Shown: one piece after another, positions 9,178 through 18,381 of the stretch
Numbering within the stretch: position 1 is the first letter of the stretch
How the letters are laid out: each line of letters begins with the position of its first letter
Source of the DNA: Pseudomonas sp. R84
Lineage (GTDB): Bacteria > Pseudomonadota > Gammaproteobacteria > Pseudomonadales > Pseudomonadaceae
Direction: 5' to 3'
DNA: 64,000 nucleotides
NCBI RefSeq assembly: GCF_009834515.1
Contig: NZ_CP019426.1
Span: 3,399,501 to 3,463,500 of the forward strand
Program-made: the position numbers and the translations under genes
The notes under the pieces: model-generated
What the model was told of the DNA's origin: nothing
Seen by the model: the letters and a program-made list of their open reading frames with translations, nothing else
Databases searched by the model: none

Positions 9178-9189
9178 GCCCTGTCATAC

Positions 9190-9232
9190 CAACCCCACAG
9201 CGCTGCGGCAATGCCGCAGTAGTGTGGGGTTG
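9190..9232 (+). terminator. Terminator of the GMC operon
   Basis: Outer arms CAACCCCACA (9190-9199) and TGTGGGGTTG (9223-9232) are perfect complements, with an inner CTGCGG/CCGCAG stem. It lies 12 bp after the GMC stop and before the convergent SDR gene. The tail is CT-rich rather than a pure T run. Confidence 0.75.
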
Positions 9233-9280
9233 CTCTCTCTGGCCAGATGAATCAACAACTCTTAAAGCTGCTTCGTATCG

Positions 9281-9997
9281 CTATCTCCCACCGAGACTCC
9301 CTCCCCCATCGACGCTGATCACTTGGCCCGTTACGAAGGATGCCGCCTCGCTGAGCAGGAAGGTAATCAGCGAGGCCACTTCTGATGGCGTTCCCAGTCT
9401 TTGCATCGGAATCGTGGAGAGTATCTGACGCTCGCCCTCTCTGCCCACGGGTCGGTTTTTTCGGAAAAGCTCGGTGTCTATCGGGCCAGGTGCGACCGCA
9501 TTGACCGTAATGCCAATGGGCGCCAGTTCAAGTGCCCACGTACGCGTGACACCCACCAATGCGCTTTTTGCGGCCGCGTAAGCGGTTCTGTCCCGGGCTC
9601 CAAAAATGGCTCGGCTGCAGACATTCACGATGCGTCCTGCAGAAGATCGCTTGAGAGACGGCAGGCAAGCCTGGGTGACTTGTACCGAGGCTCTGACATT
9701 CAGGTCAAAAACGTTTTGGAGTGTTTCGAGTTCAAGCGTTTCCAGGCTTTGCGGAGATGCAACGCCTGCGTTATTGACGACGGCATCAATAGAAGTCCGC
9801 TCCAGGAGTTTCTCAAGCATTTCCCTCGTTTGTTGAGCATCGCTTAAATCACAGAGCAACAGCTTTCCGGGAAAATCATTAACCGGATGCCTGGCAATGC
9901 CGACCACATTCCAGCCTGCCTGATTCAACTGAGTACTGAGTGCGAAACCGATTCCTTTGGTTGCACCCGTGATCAGTGCGGTTCGGCGGTTGTTCAT
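9281..9997 (-). CDS. Short-chain dehydrogenase/reductase
   Basis: 238 residues from the ATG at 9997, preceded by GAGAGGG. It has TGATKGIG at residues 10-17, NNAG at 75-78, and Ser128, Tyr140 and Lys144 as the catalytic set, ending in SVDGGGSLGGR. It is the most distal of four minus-strand genes (MarR, extended SDR, epoxide hydrolase, this SDR). An upstream in-frame extension exists but has no ribosome site. The substrate is unknown; the company of an epoxide hydrolase and another SDR suggests detoxification of an alcohol or carbonyl compound. Confidence 0.88.
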   Translation of the reverse strand: MNNRRTALITGATKGIGFALSTQLNQAGWNVVGIARHPVNDFPGKLLLCDLSDAQQTREMLEKLLERTSIDAVVNNAGVASPQSLETLELETLQNVFDLNVRASVQVTQACLPSLKRSSAGRIVNVCSRAIFGARDRTAYAAAKSALVGVTRTWALELAPIGITVNAVAPGPIDTELFRKNRPVGREGERQILSTIPMQRLGTPSEVASLITFLLSEAASFVTGQVISVDGGGSLGGR

Positions 9998-10172
9998 GAT
10001 TACCCTCTCATCATCCGATGCCAGACCTATTGATAACACTTTCAGAACCCTATCCGACAGACAGGCTTTTCCTGGTATTCGAGACACGATCTCGAGGCGG
10101 CTCGTCCAACAGCCGTTTATATTCCCGGCCAAATCGATGGGCGCTTTCATCGAAGCTGGCTACGCCCAGGCA

Positions 10173-11189
10173 TCAAAGCTTTTTGCTTTGAAGCCAGTTA
10201 TCAATGGCAACAACGAGTCCTGACTTGCATTCCAGCGGCAGCCAGTGCGCGCCTGGCAGGCTCGTTATGGTGAGGTCTGCACAAGCCGCCCGCATCGGGT
10301 CGCCCAATCGATTGCCGTTGATGTTGTTCATCTGATCGTAGTCGCCGTTCACAAACAGCACAGGCAATGACAACCTGCCGCCATCCGGTGCGCGACGAGC
10401 GTAGGCGATGTTGGCGTCATCGTTTAGGTACCACGCGCAGGAAGAGCGGAAGCCTCGCTCCTCGAATGCCTGCAGCAGTGCGGAGAAGTCCGTCACTGGC
10501 CAGAGCGCCAGATCAGGCTGCATAGGCGGCGCACGATGACTGACGCCGAACCGCCCTCCTTTGCGTGTCACTTCGGCATTCGACGCGACCTTGCCAATAT
10601 TCGCCGGGTCTCCTCGTCGATAAATCGAAGCCAGCGATGCCGCTTTGTCCGCGTCCAGATCAGCGACGGCGGATGTGAAGTGCGTGTTGTAGTAGCGGTA
10701 ATAGTCCCATTGACCATCAGGATACTGATTGGCTGGATAGATCGCCCGGTCAACCAGTGGAATCAGCGTCGACAAAGCGTTCGTGTCGGGGAAATACGGC
10801 ACGGAGATCAGCACCACGCCACGACTGCGCTGTGGTTCATGAGCCACCAATTCACCGGCCACTACACTGCCCCAGTCGTGGCCAACCCAGATGGCGGGCT
10901 TGCCGTCGAGATGGTCATGAAGTTCGGCCATGTCCGCCACGATTTTTTCCATCGTATATTCGCGGGTGGATTCTGCCGCGGCAGAACGGCCATAGCCGCG
11001 CATATCCGGTGCAACGCAGTGCCAGCCTTTTGCAGCGAACGCTTCCATCTGCGCGCGCCAGACCAGGCTAATCTCCGGCCAACCATGCAGGAACATCATC
11101 AGCGGCCCGTCGTCTGGCCCGGACTCCAAATAATGCGTCGTATGGCGCGGGGTACTGAAAGTGCGTGAGGTCAGCGTGAGTGTGGACAT
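10173..11189 (-). CDS. Alpha/beta-hydrolase, epoxide hydrolase type
   Basis: 338 residues. The oxyanion motif H35-G-W-P-E39 and the nucleophile motif GHDWG (103-107, Asp105) define the epoxide hydrolase/haloalkane dehalogenase branch. The cap contains DYYRYYN with candidate ring-opening tyrosines. His315 (GAHWLPLE) and the acid in NGDYDQ complete the triad. It lies between two SDR genes in the MarR operon. An epoxide hydrolase is more likely than a dehalogenase because of the HGWPE motif and cap tyrosines. Confidence 0.87.
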   Translation of the reverse strand: MSTLTLTSRTFSTPRHTTHYLESGPDDGPLMMFLHGWPEISLVWRAQMEAFAAKGWHCVAPDMRGYGRSAAAESTREYTMEKIVADMAELHDHLDGKPAIWVGHDWGSVVAGELVAHEPQRSRGVVLISVPYFPDTNALSTLIPLVDRAIYPANQYPDGQWDYYRYYNTHFTSAVADLDADKAASLASIYRRGDPANIGKVASNAEVTRKGGRFGVSHRAPPMQPDLALWPVTDFSALLQAFEERGFRSSCAWYLNDDANIAYARRAPDGGRLSLPVLFVNGDYDQMNNINGNRLGDPMRAACADLTITSLPGAHWLPLECKSGLVVAIDNWLQSKKL

Positions 11190-11234
11190 GAGAACTCCCC
11201 TGCTTGATGTGACCTTCTCAGAGGAAGTTTGCGT

Positions 11235-11975
11235 TCAATCAGATTGAGCGCCTCCTTCCAAAATCTCAAACCCATCATCAATGGGAGCATATCCGACAAC
11301 TTTTCTGCTCTGATCAATAGAGAGGCGCTTATAGCGGTTATCTGAGACCCCATGGATAACGTGAAACCCCTTTAGCTCGGCTTCAACGCAATTATTGAGT
11401 AGCGCGACAACATCTCTAAAACTGATGAAGGCGGCGACGTCTCTGGGACTGTGGGTCTCCCCTTGTTGAAATTTGGCTACGTTGGCAATACGGACTGCGA
11501 TGGTCGTCATCTGTCCGTCGTTTGCATACATCGAAGCCAATGCTTCTCCAAACGCCTTGCTGACGCCGTAAAGATTGCCTGGTTTAGGTGCCATGCATTC
11601 CTGTACCTGAACATCCGTTGGATATCCTTCGATCACTTGGGCACTGCTCGCAAATATGAAGCGCTCGCAGCCTTGCGCCTTTGCGGCGAACAGCATGTTG
11701 TAAGTGCCCACGATGTTCACTGGAAGCAGTGAGGCCATGAAATCGGCGTCTGGGTCAGGGTCAGCAGCTAGATGGATGACGGTGTGGATACCTTCGCAAG
11801 CTCGAAGGCAACTGGCTTGATCCGTGACATCCAGAGCGAAACGCTGTGCCGAGTCCGGAAGTGCTGTTACGTCTAGATCGGCCAAACGCAAATCGGATTG
11901 ATCATCGCGCTCTTGCCAGAAAGCAGTGCCGATTTTTCCTGCCGCACCTGTGACGAGGATTTTTCCTGAGCTCAT
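11235..11975 (-). CDS. Extended SDR / NAD-dependent epimerase-dehydratase family
   Basis: 246 residues with the extended-SDR nucleotide motif GAAGKIG (10-16), Ser110/111, and Tyr136-Lys140 in YGVSK. The length and IHLAADPDPDADF stretch are close to uronate dehydrogenase-like proteins. It sits between the MarR regulator and the epoxide hydrolase on the same strand, with 45 bp to the next gene. The precise substrate is not readable. Confidence 0.83.
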   Translation of the reverse strand: MSSGKILVTGAAGKIGTAFWQERDDQSDLRLADLDVTALPDSAQRFALDVTDQASCLRACEGIHTVIHLAADPDPDADFMASLLPVNIVGTYNMLFAAKAQGCERFIFASSAQVIEGYPTDVQVQECMAPKPGNLYGVSKAFGEALASMYANDGQMTTIAVRIANVAKFQQGETHSPRDVAAFISFRDVVALLNNCVEAELKGFHVIHGVSDNRYKRLSIDQSRKVVGYAPIDDGFEILEGGAQSD

Positions 11976-12110
11976 TTCGGCATGTCCTTATGGTAAATGT
12001 CACGCTAGCCTCCCAGCCTTTTGAGCGGTCTACAACCTCTGATCCAATCAGCAACCCGCCAGCTCGCGTCGGGCTGCAGCCCTCAATTTCACGCTGCAGT
12101 CTGCCGAGAC

Positions 12111-12581
12111 TCACTCCTCACTCGGGTCATAACTGTTCACATTGGGCACTTGCAGGTGCAGGCGCCCAAGCAAGTCAACCAACGTGTCGACCTCAGCCGG
12201 GGTCAATCCGCTGAGCAGACGCGACTCACGCTCAAGTGCGACTTTGAGCACGCGGTCATGCAGTTCTTTGCCGCTGGCCGTCAATCGCACGGTGTAACGC
12301 CGTGCATCTTTGGGATCCAGCTGACTGGTGATCCGCCCCGCCGCTTCCAATGTCTGCAACGAACGGCTGACAGCGCTCTTGTCGAGACCGATCGCCTGGC
12401 AGATTCGATTGGCGGTGATGTCGGATTCAACGGCGAGCATTGAAAGCATCCGCCATTCAACAACGCCGATGCCGAAGTGTTTGCGATAGCACTGGGAAGC
12501 CCCGGTGGCGAGTTTGTTCGCCAGGAATGTCACCAGGCCAGGTACATAACGCGACAGGTTCAGTTGTGTATCGGTAGGCAT
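12111..12581 (-). CDS. MarR-family transcriptional regulator
   Basis: 156 residues with a winged helix: VVEWRMLSMLAVES, recognition helix KSAVSRSLQTLEAAG, and wing DPKDARRYTVRLTASG. It heads the minus-strand operon of SDRs and the epoxide hydrolase and faces the VanB/VanA-like pair across 283 bp. That gap contains a 26-bp palindrome suited to MarR (12612-12637). It probably represses both sides until an aromatic or phenolic ligand binds; that is inference. Confidence 0.9.
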   Translation of the reverse strand: MPTDTQLNLSRYVPGLVTFLANKLATGASQCYRKHFGIGVVEWRMLSMLAVESDITANRICQAIGLDKSAVSRSLQTLEAAGRITSQLDPKDARRYTVRLTASGKELHDRVLKVALERESRLLSGLTPAEVDTLVDLLGRLHLQVPNVNSYDPSEE

Positions 12582-12611
12582 CGAGAAAACACCGTAGATC
12601 GAAGATCTTGC

Positions 12612-12637
12612 AATTTGGTTGACACCGCAACTAAATT
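12612..12637. promoter_or_regulatory. Probable MarR operator overlapping a promoter
   Basis: Arms AATTTGGTTG (12612-12621) and CAACTAAATT (12628-12637) are inverted repeats matching at nine of ten positions around six bases. A TTGACA hexamer on the plus strand (12619-12624) lies inside the dyad. The site is 31 bp upstream of the marR start and about 230 bp before the VanB-like gene. Geometry and size fit MarR proteins. Confidence 0.6.
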
Positions 12638-12864
12638 ATCTGAGGATTCACTCAGCCCAGTATTGCGGACAATGCGCCGCATGATACGCCGTAGCACAAC
12701 CTCAAAAAAATAATTAACAGGTCTTGCTTATGAACGCTCCCCAACTGTGCCCTTCCCTGGCGCCCTTGATTACCCAGCCTTTCTACTTCTTCTTGCCTGG
12801 CTGATTCGTCACCCGCAAGCCCCTTTCGTTTTTCAGCAGCCACTTCAATGTGGAGGGAGAAGTC

Positions 12865-13818
12865 ATGCTTCAAGTCAACGTCACCCGCAAGGTCGTCGAG
12901 GCCGAGGGCATCTGCAGTTTCGAGCTGTGCGCAGTGGACGATAAGCCGTTACCACCGTTCAATGCCGGTGCTCACATCGACATCCACATTGCCGGCGGCC
13001 TCACCCGGCAATACTCGCTGTGCAATGATTCCCGAGAACGTCATCGCTACGTGATCAGTGTGCTGAAGGACCCCGCCTCGCGCGGCGGTTCCACTGCGAT
13101 GCACGACACCATCAGTCAGGGACAGACACTCAGCATCAGCGAACCCCGCAACCTCTTCCCAATCGCCGATTCAGCGAAGCGTCACCTGCTGTTCGGCGGC
13201 GGTATCGGCATTACGCCGATGCTGGCAATGGCCCATGAACTCCATCATCAAGGCGCGGATTTCGAACTGCATTACAGCTTCCGATCCAGCAAGCGTGCCG
13301 CGTTTATCCAATGGCTCAAGCAAGCGCCTTTCGCCAACGACGTGCACTTGCATGACGACAGCGGATCGCCCGAACAGAAACTCGATGCAACCGCCCTCCT
13401 CGCCGTGCCCGAGACCGCGACTCACCTCTACGTGTGTGGCCCGGCCGGCTTCATGACTTTCATCCTCGACACCGCGCAGGCCGCTGGCTGGCCCGAAGAT
13501 CGCGTGCACAGAGAGTTCTTCGCCGCCGCACCTGTCGATGCAAGCGCTGCTTCGCCTTTCGAAGTTCAGCTGGCGAGCACAGGGCAGATTTTTTACATCC
13601 CCGCCGATCGCACCGTTTTCGAAGTGCTCGATGAGGCCGGGATTGCCATCGAATCATCCTGCGAGCAAGGCGTCTGCGGCACCTGTGTCACGGGCTTGCT
13701 CGAAGGCATTGCCGATCATCGTGATCAGTTCATGACGGCTGCAGAACACGCTGCCAATGACCGTTTCACCCCGTGCTGCTCACGTGCCAAATCGCCCCGG
13801 CTGGTATTGGACCTTTAA
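12865..13818 (+). CDS. Oxygenase reductase, vanillate demethylase VanB-like (FMN, NAD, plant-type 2Fe-2S)
   Basis: 317 residues from the ATG at 12865, chosen because GGAGGGAGA lies just before it; a GTG 15 bp upstream overlaps that site. The order is the class IA reductase order: flavin motif R48-Q-Y-S51, NAD motif GGGIGITPML, and a C-terminal ferredoxin with Cys266, Cys271, Cys274 and Cys304 or 305. It passes electrons from NADH to the Rieske oxygenase encoded 36 bp downstream. The family is certain; vanillate is only one of several possible substrates. Confidence 0.9.
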   Translation: MLQVNVTRKVVEAEGICSFELCAVDDKPLPPFNAGAHIDIHIAGGLTRQYSLCNDSRERHRYVISVLKDPASRGGSTAMHDTISQGQTLSISEPRNLFPIADSAKRHLLFGGGIGITPMLAMAHELHHQGADFELHYSFRSSKRAAFIQWLKQAPFANDVHLHDDSGSPEQKLDATALLAVPETATHLYVCGPAGFMTFILDTAQAAGWPEDRVHREFFAAAPVDASAASPFEVQLASTGQIFYIPADRTVFEVLDEAGIAIESSCEQGVCGTCVTGLLEGIADHRDQFMTAAEHAANDRFTPCCSRAKSPRLVLDL

Positions 13819-13854
13819 CCTGAACCGAGCATCGACCGTTCGCTGGAGAACATC

Positions 13855-14928
13855 ATGACTACCGCTGCCCAGCCTCTCGCCCATGAAATTGCCCCGGCCA
13901 CTGCGCCGAGTTTTCCTCTCGATCAATGGTACGTCGCAGCCTTGAGCCGGGAGTTGAAAGACCAACCCCTTGGCCGCACGTTGCTGAATAAACCAGTGGT
14001 GCTTTTTCGCACGGCAGATAACCAGGTCGCCGCGCTGGAAGACCGCTGCTGCCATCGTGCATTGCCCCTGTCTGGCGGCACTGTGGAAGCACGCGGTTTA
14101 CGCTGCGGTTACCACGGTCTGCTATTCAATGAAGGCGGGAAATGCATCGAAATTCCGGGACAGGACAAGATCCCCAGCAAAGCCAAAGTCCCTGCCTACC
14201 CAGTCCGAGAGCAGGATCAGATCATCTGGATCTGGTTTGGCAGCGCCGAGCATCCTGAGCCGACATTCGCGCCACCGGTCTACGACGTGCACAGCAGCGG
14301 TAAATACCTGTTCGACGGTGATGTCTACCACTACGACGCGCCCTATCAACTCATCCACGACAACCTCATGGATCTCAGTCATCTGGGCTACGTCCATTTG
14401 CACACCATTGGCGGCAACGCCAGCATTCATATGAACGCGAAGATGAACGTCGATGGTGATGACTCAATGGTTCGCGTGGTTCGTCATATGCCTGACTCCG
14501 TTCCGCCGCCGACCTACACCGCGGCCTACCCGTTCAAAGGCAACATCGACCGCTGGCAGGAGATCGAATTTCACTTCAATCACCTGCGCATCTGGACCGG
14601 CGCGATAGACGCGGGCACGGACGATCTGAACAACCCGGATCGGGGCGGTTTTCATATGCGTGGCTTTCACGGCGTGACACCGGAAACGGACACTTCAAGC
14701 CACTATTTCTGGACCATGGCCACCAACCCTGAACATGACCCCGAGGCCGTCACAGCCAAAGTTCTGCATCAGACGCGATTGACGTTCGATGAAGACAAAG
14801 TGGTGATCGAGGCGCAGTACCAGAACATGTGCCGGTTTGGTACGCGCCCGATGATTGATATTCACGTCGACGTCGGTGCCAATCGAGCCAGGAGAATCAT
14901 TGAGCGACTGCGCAACCCAACGAGTTGA
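13855..14928 (+). CDS. Rieske aromatic oxygenase, vanillate demethylase VanA-like
   Basis: 357 residues behind GGAG. Rieske ligands are Cys65, His67, Cys84 and His87 (CCH ... CGYH). The mononuclear iron site is seen in HDNLMDLSHLGYVH (His176, His181, with bridging Asp173 or Asp169) and a late Asp in HVDVGANRARR. It forms a two-component system with the upstream reductase and should demethylate or hydroxylate an aromatic acid. A hairpin terminator follows. O-demethylases such as VanA and DdmC share this size; the ligand-pocket residues do not settle the substrate. Confidence 0.88.
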   Translation: MTTAAQPLAHEIAPATAPSFPLDQWYVAALSRELKDQPLGRTLLNKPVVLFRTADNQVAALEDRCCHRALPLSGGTVEARGLRCGYHGLLFNEGGKCIEIPGQDKIPSKAKVPAYPVREQDQIIWIWFGSAEHPEPTFAPPVYDVHSSGKYLFDGDVYHYDAPYQLIHDNLMDLSHLGYVHLHTIGGNASIHMNAKMNVDGDDSMVRVVRHMPDSVPPPTYTAAYPFKGNIDRWQEIEFHFNHLRIWTGAIDAGTDDLNNPDRGGFHMRGFHGVTPETDTSSHYFWTMATNPEHDPEAVTAKVLHQTRLTFDEDKVVIEAQYQNMCRFGTRPMIDIHVDVGANRARRIIERLRNPTS

Positions 14929-14939
14929 TGGCCGCAAAA

Positions 14940-14967
14940 CAGTGGCGGCGGCAAACGCCGTCCACTG
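14940..14967 (+). terminator. Hairpin after the VanA-like gene
   Basis: CAGTGGCGGCG (14940-14950) pairs with CGCCGTCCACTG (14956-14967) apart from one unpaired base near the loop. It begins 12 bp after the stop. The tail has no strong T run, so termination strength is uncertain. It lies between convergent operons. Confidence 0.55.
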
Positions 14968-15023
14968 TGTTCAAAGCCTGCCGTTCTCTTACTGTCGTTA
15001 AAGGAATGCCTCGAACAGCCTGA

Positions 15024-15818
15024 TCACTCCTCGAAAATAGCCACCGCGCGCACAAAACCTGCAGACGCATGGCGGATCTTGTAGGGAAAGCACGACACCG
15101 TGAAACCACTCGTAGGCAGGGACTCAAGGTTGGCCAGTTTTTCCATTTGCCCGTAGCCGATATCGCGCCCGGCCTTGTGGCCTTCCCAGATGATCGAGGC
15201 ATCGCCGCTGGCGGCAAAACGCTCACGGGTGTATTTGAACGGCGCGTCCCAGCTCCAGGCATCCGTGCCGACCACGCGCACGCCGCGTTCCAGCAGATAC
15301 ATCGTGGCTTCGCGTCCCATGCCGATGCCAGCATCGAGGTAACCCGGCTGACCGAACAGCGCACCGGCGCGTGTGTTGATCAGCACGATATCAAGTGGTT
15401 GCAGCACATACGAGATACGCGCCAGTTCCGCTTCAACCTCTTCTGCCGTGACCACGTGACCGTCAGGCAAATGGCGAAAATCCAGTTTGACCCCCGGCTG
15501 CAAACACCAGTCCAGCGGCAACTCATCAATGCCAAACGCCGGCTCGCCGCCATCGGTGGTCGAGGCGTAATGCCACGGCGCGTCCATGTGGGTACCGCTG
15601 TGGGTGGTGATCTGCAAGCGCTCGGCGGCCCACGACTCATTGCCGGGCATTTGCTCAAGCTGCAAACCCGGGAACATCGCCGCCATCTCCGGCCAGCCTT
15701 GTTGGTGATCCATGTAATCGATCTTCGGCAACAGCGGTGGCGGGTCTGTGTACGGGTTGTTATCGAGGGTCACCGAAAGGTCGACCAGACGACGTTTACG
15801 CTGGATGGGCTGTGACAT
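15024..15818 (-). CDS. Cyclase-family metal hydrolase (kynurenine formamidase / isatin hydrolase-like)
   Basis: 264 residues. The family signature H73-S-G-T-H77-M-D79-A-P-W-H83 binds the divalent metal. It begins with VDLSVTLDNNPY, typical of this fold. Its start overlaps the end of the upstream epimerase gene by 23 bp, so it is translationally linked. It is the last gene of the long minus-strand catabolic operon. Members hydrolyse cyclic or N-formyl amides and lactone-like rings, so hydrolysis of a ring-cleavage or lactone intermediate is plausible but not shown. Confidence 0.85.
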   Translation of the reverse strand: MSQPIQRKRRLVDLSVTLDNNPYTDPPPLLPKIDYMDHQQGWPEMAAMFPGLQLEQMPGNESWAAERLQITTHSGTHMDAPWHYASTTDGGEPAFGIDELPLDWCLQPGVKLDFRHLPDGHVVTAEEVEAELARISYVLQPLDIVLINTRAGALFGQPGYLDAGIGMGREATMYLLERGVRVVGTDAWSWDAPFKYTRERFAASGDASIIWEGHKAGRDIGYGQMEKLANLESLPTSGFTVSCFPYKIRHASAGFVRAVAIFEE

Positions 15819-16797
15819 GAGGCGTATCTCCGTTCAACGGCAGAGGCCGATAAGGGGCTGGGTTGAGGGCGTTGCGAATAAGCGTGGCGACGTTGCCGTC
15901 ATGGTTGAAGCCGGCAGCGCGGGCCTGTGGGGTTTTCAAGGGCGGCATGCGCCCGAACAGGGTTTCGAGGTCAAGTTCAGCGGCGAAACTGATCAGCGCA
16001 CGGCGTTGCTCGCCGTAAGTTGCCGCCAGCGCATCGATGACTTGGGCGATGGACAAATGCAGCACCGGCAGTTGCCAGACCCGCTGTTGCGCGGCGGCGT
16101 CATCCAGTTCGGCGGCGTGGATCAGGTTGTTCACGCAACAGCGCGCCGACATCCACCACGCCGTAGCCTGCGGCGACACCGGGCAGCAATACTCAGCGCC
16201 CTCGGCGAAGGCACGCATCAAGTCGCTCATGAAGGCCGAGCGCAAGCCGTTGGGTTCACGCGGGCGCGCGACAATGCCCGGCAGGCGCACCGCGCGTCCA
16301 TCGACTTCAGCGCGCCGACCCAGATCGATCAGCGCACGCTCGACCATCATCTTGTGTGTGCCGTACGACAATTGCGGGTGCAGTTCAGCCTGCTCGTTCA
16401 TCTTTGCCGGCAGATCAGCGCCGTACACCGCGACGCTGCTGGCATACACCAGCACCGGAGGTCGCGCCTTGTTGCGCAGTTGATCAAGCAGTTCGAGGCT
16501 GGCCAGCAGGTTGACCTGATAACCCGATTCGTAGTGCGCCTCCGCTGCTCCGCCGGGAATACTGACCAGGTGAAACACCACATCAATGCCATCGGCCAAG
16601 ACCCGGCGCATCAACGCTGCATCCGTCACGCTGCCGCTGTGCCGCCGCAGGCGGGGATCGTCTGGCAGGCCTTGGACATCGGTGTCCAGCACCAGCAACG
16701 AACGAATGACTTGCCCGCGCAAACTGCCGCGCGCGAGCAGACAACGCAGCAGTTCGCGACCGACAAAGCCATTGGCTCCGGTAATCAGTACACGCAT
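15796..16797 (-). CDS. NAD-dependent epimerase/dehydratase, D-erythronate dehydrogenase-like
   Basis: 333 residues. GANGFVG (7-13), DVVFHLVSIPGGAAEAHYESGYQVNL, and the active-site stretch YASSVAVYG ... SYGTHK resemble DenD-type extended SDRs that oxidise a hydroxyacid. It lies between the FAH-family and cyclase genes, 9 bp after the former and overlapping the latter. In this operon it probably oxidises a hydroxy intermediate; the substrate is inferred only from family resemblance. Confidence 0.83.
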   Translation of the reverse strand: MRVLITGANGFVGRELLRCLLARGSLRGQVIRSLLVLDTDVQGLPDDPRLRRHSGSVTDAALMRRVLADGIDVVFHLVSIPGGAAEAHYESGYQVNLLASLELLDQLRNKARPPVLVYASSVAVYGADLPAKMNEQAELHPQLSYGTHKMMVERALIDLGRRAEVDGRAVRLPGIVARPREPNGLRSAFMSDLMRAFAEGAEYCCPVSPQATAWWMSARCCVNNLIHAAELDDAAAQQRVWQLPVLHLSIAQVIDALAATYGEQRRALISFAAELDLETLFGRMPPLKTPQARAAGFNHDGNVATLIRNALNPAPYRPLPLNGDTPHVTAHPA

Positions 16798-16806
16798 GGG
16801 CGTTCC

Positions 16807-17790
16807 TTAGCCGTTGGCTTTGACGACGCGTTGATCGATCGCACCAAACAGTGATTGACCATCGCTGCCAGTGACGTCCATGCGCACGCGATCGCCGAAA
16901 CGCATGAAACCTGTCACCGGCGCACCCTGCTCGATCATCTCAATGGCCCGACGTTCGGCGATGCACGCCGAGCCGACGTTGCGCTCGGCGTTCGACACCG
17001 TGCCGGAACCGATCAGCGTGCCGGCGCGCAGGCGACGGGTCAGGGCCGCGTGAGCGATCAGCTCGCCAAAATGAAAGTTCATCTGTGCGCCGTGCGGTTG
17101 GCCGAACCACTCGCCGTTCCACTGCACTTGCAGGGGCAAATTGACGCGACCGTCTCGCCAGGCTTCACCGAGTTCATCCGGGGTAATCGCCAGCGGGGCA
17201 AAACTGGAGGACGGTTTGGCTTGCAGGAAACCAAACCCGGTGCGCATTTCCCGCGGAGCGAGTGCACGCAGGCTGACATCGTTGATCTGCAGGATCAGCT
17301 TGATGTGCTGCAACGCGTCTTCCGCCGAACAGCCCATTGGCACATCATCGACCAGCACGACAAATTCGCCTTCGAAATCGATGCCCTGGCTTTCGCTCGG
17401 CAGTTCGATGTCATCGTGTGCGCCGATGAAGTCATCCCCGGCGCCCTGGTACATCAACGGCGTAAGGTCGGCGCCTTCAATCGGGTCGAGGTTGAACGCC
17501 TTCTGCATCAGCGCACCGTGACTGAGAAACGCCGAACCGTCGCACCATTGATAAGCACGCGGCAACGGCGCCATCGCCTGCGCCGGGTCGAAGGCAAAGG
17601 CCTCGCGGCAATCGTGGTTTTCAAGCTCACGCGCCAGGGCCTGCAAACGCGGCTCGGCTTCGCGCCAGTTTTCGATGGCGTGCTGCAAGGTCGGCGCCAC
17701 CAAACGCGCGTCCAGCGCCCGGGCCATGTCGCGCGAAACCACCACCAATTGGCCGTCACGGCTAGCGTTTTTCAGGGTTGCGAGCTTCAT
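16807..17790 (-). CDS. Fumarylacetoacetate hydrolase family protein
   Basis: 327 residues, the long form close to bacterial fumarylacetoacetate hydrolases. The metal site is visible as IDFEGEFVVLVD with a following NDVSLR. The loops LMYQGAGDDFIGAHDDI and GFGFLQAKPSSSFAP are typical. Its ATG overlaps the stop of the cupin gene (ATGA). This family cleaves C-C bonds of beta-diketo acids or hydrates or decarboxylates meta-cleavage products, which fits a cluster with an extradiol dioxygenase. Confidence 0.88.
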   Translation of the reverse strand: MKLATLKNASRDGQLVVVSRDMARALDARLVAPTLQHAIENWREAEPRLQALARELENHDCREAFAFDPAQAMAPLPRAYQWCDGSAFLSHGALMQKAFNLDPIEGADLTPLMYQGAGDDFIGAHDDIELPSESQGIDFEGEFVVLVDDVPMGCSAEDALQHIKLILQINDVSLRALAPREMRTGFGFLQAKPSSSFAPLAITPDELGEAWRDGRVNLPLQVQWNGEWFGQPHGAQMNFHFGELIAHAALTRRLRAGTLIGSGTVSNAERNVGSACIAERRAIEMIEQGAPVTGFMRFGDRVRMDVTGSDGQSLFGAIDQRVVKANG

Positions 17791-18368
17791 GATTTTTCTC
17801 CCGGGCTGCTTTGCAGTTCAGCGGCGAAACGCCCGTCCAGCAGAATAAACACCATGCGTGCCATGGCCTCGGTACGGTTGCTCCACGCGTGATTCGTACC
17901 GCGTTGAACCACCACGTCGCCGCGCTTGAGGTGGACCTCTTCATCGTCGAGCACCAGCCAGACTTCGCCTTCGGTGACGATGCCGTAATCGAGGGTTTCG
18001 GTGCGGTGCATCAGTTTGTGCCGCGAGTTCGCCTGGCCGGTACCGGCATGCGCCTGGCCAATCTCGGCGAATGCGGCGGCTGCATCGGCAGCGCTGACCT
18101 GGTTCTGCACGCTGTCTGGCGGAATATCGACGACGCGAATCACACTGCCCAGCGGGCCGGGGCTCAGCTGTAAGGGTTTGCTGGTTGGATCATCGGCATT
18201 GTCGAGCAGGGCCGGACTGCCGCTGCTGTTCCATATTTCATGAAACACCGTGCCCGGCACCGCTTGCAGTGCGAAGACGTTGGTAGTTGCTGCGTGACTG
18301 GCGACGACCGCGCGGCCGTGGGCATCATGCCCGGTGACCACGCGTTTGAAAGGGGGAAGCGCTTGCAT
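17787..18368 (-). CDS. Cupin-domain protein
   Basis: 193 residues from the ATG at 18368, which has GAGGA upstream. The cupin core is in the C-terminal half: HRTETLDYGIVTEGEVWLVLDDEEVHLKRGDVVVQRGTNHAWSN, with His, Glu and His ligand candidates. The N-terminal half (KRVVTGHDAHGRAVV, PGTVFHEIWNSSG) is the usual lead-in of this small family found in aromatic catabolic operons. It is followed by the FAH gene with a 4-bp overlap. It could be a ring-cleaving or isomerising enzyme or a sensor. Confidence 0.8.
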   Translation of the reverse strand: MQALPPFKRVVTGHDAHGRAVVASHAATTNVFALQAVPGTVFHEIWNSSGSPALLDNADDPTSKPLQLSPGPLGSVIRVVDIPPDSVQNQVSAADAAAAFAEIGQAHAGTGQANSRHKLMHRTETLDYGIVTEGEVWLVLDDEEVHLKRGDVVVQRGTNHAWSNRTEAMARMVFILLDGRFAAELQSSPGEKS

Positions 18369-18381
18369 GGAATATCCTCGT

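Noticed and set aside
15748..16854. Long plus-strand frame of 368 codons opposite the epimerase gene, and a similar 416-codon one at 20741-21991 opposite the RND gene
   Set aside because: Both are rich in Arg, His and Gln with no motifs, and the minus strand encodes intact recognised proteins.
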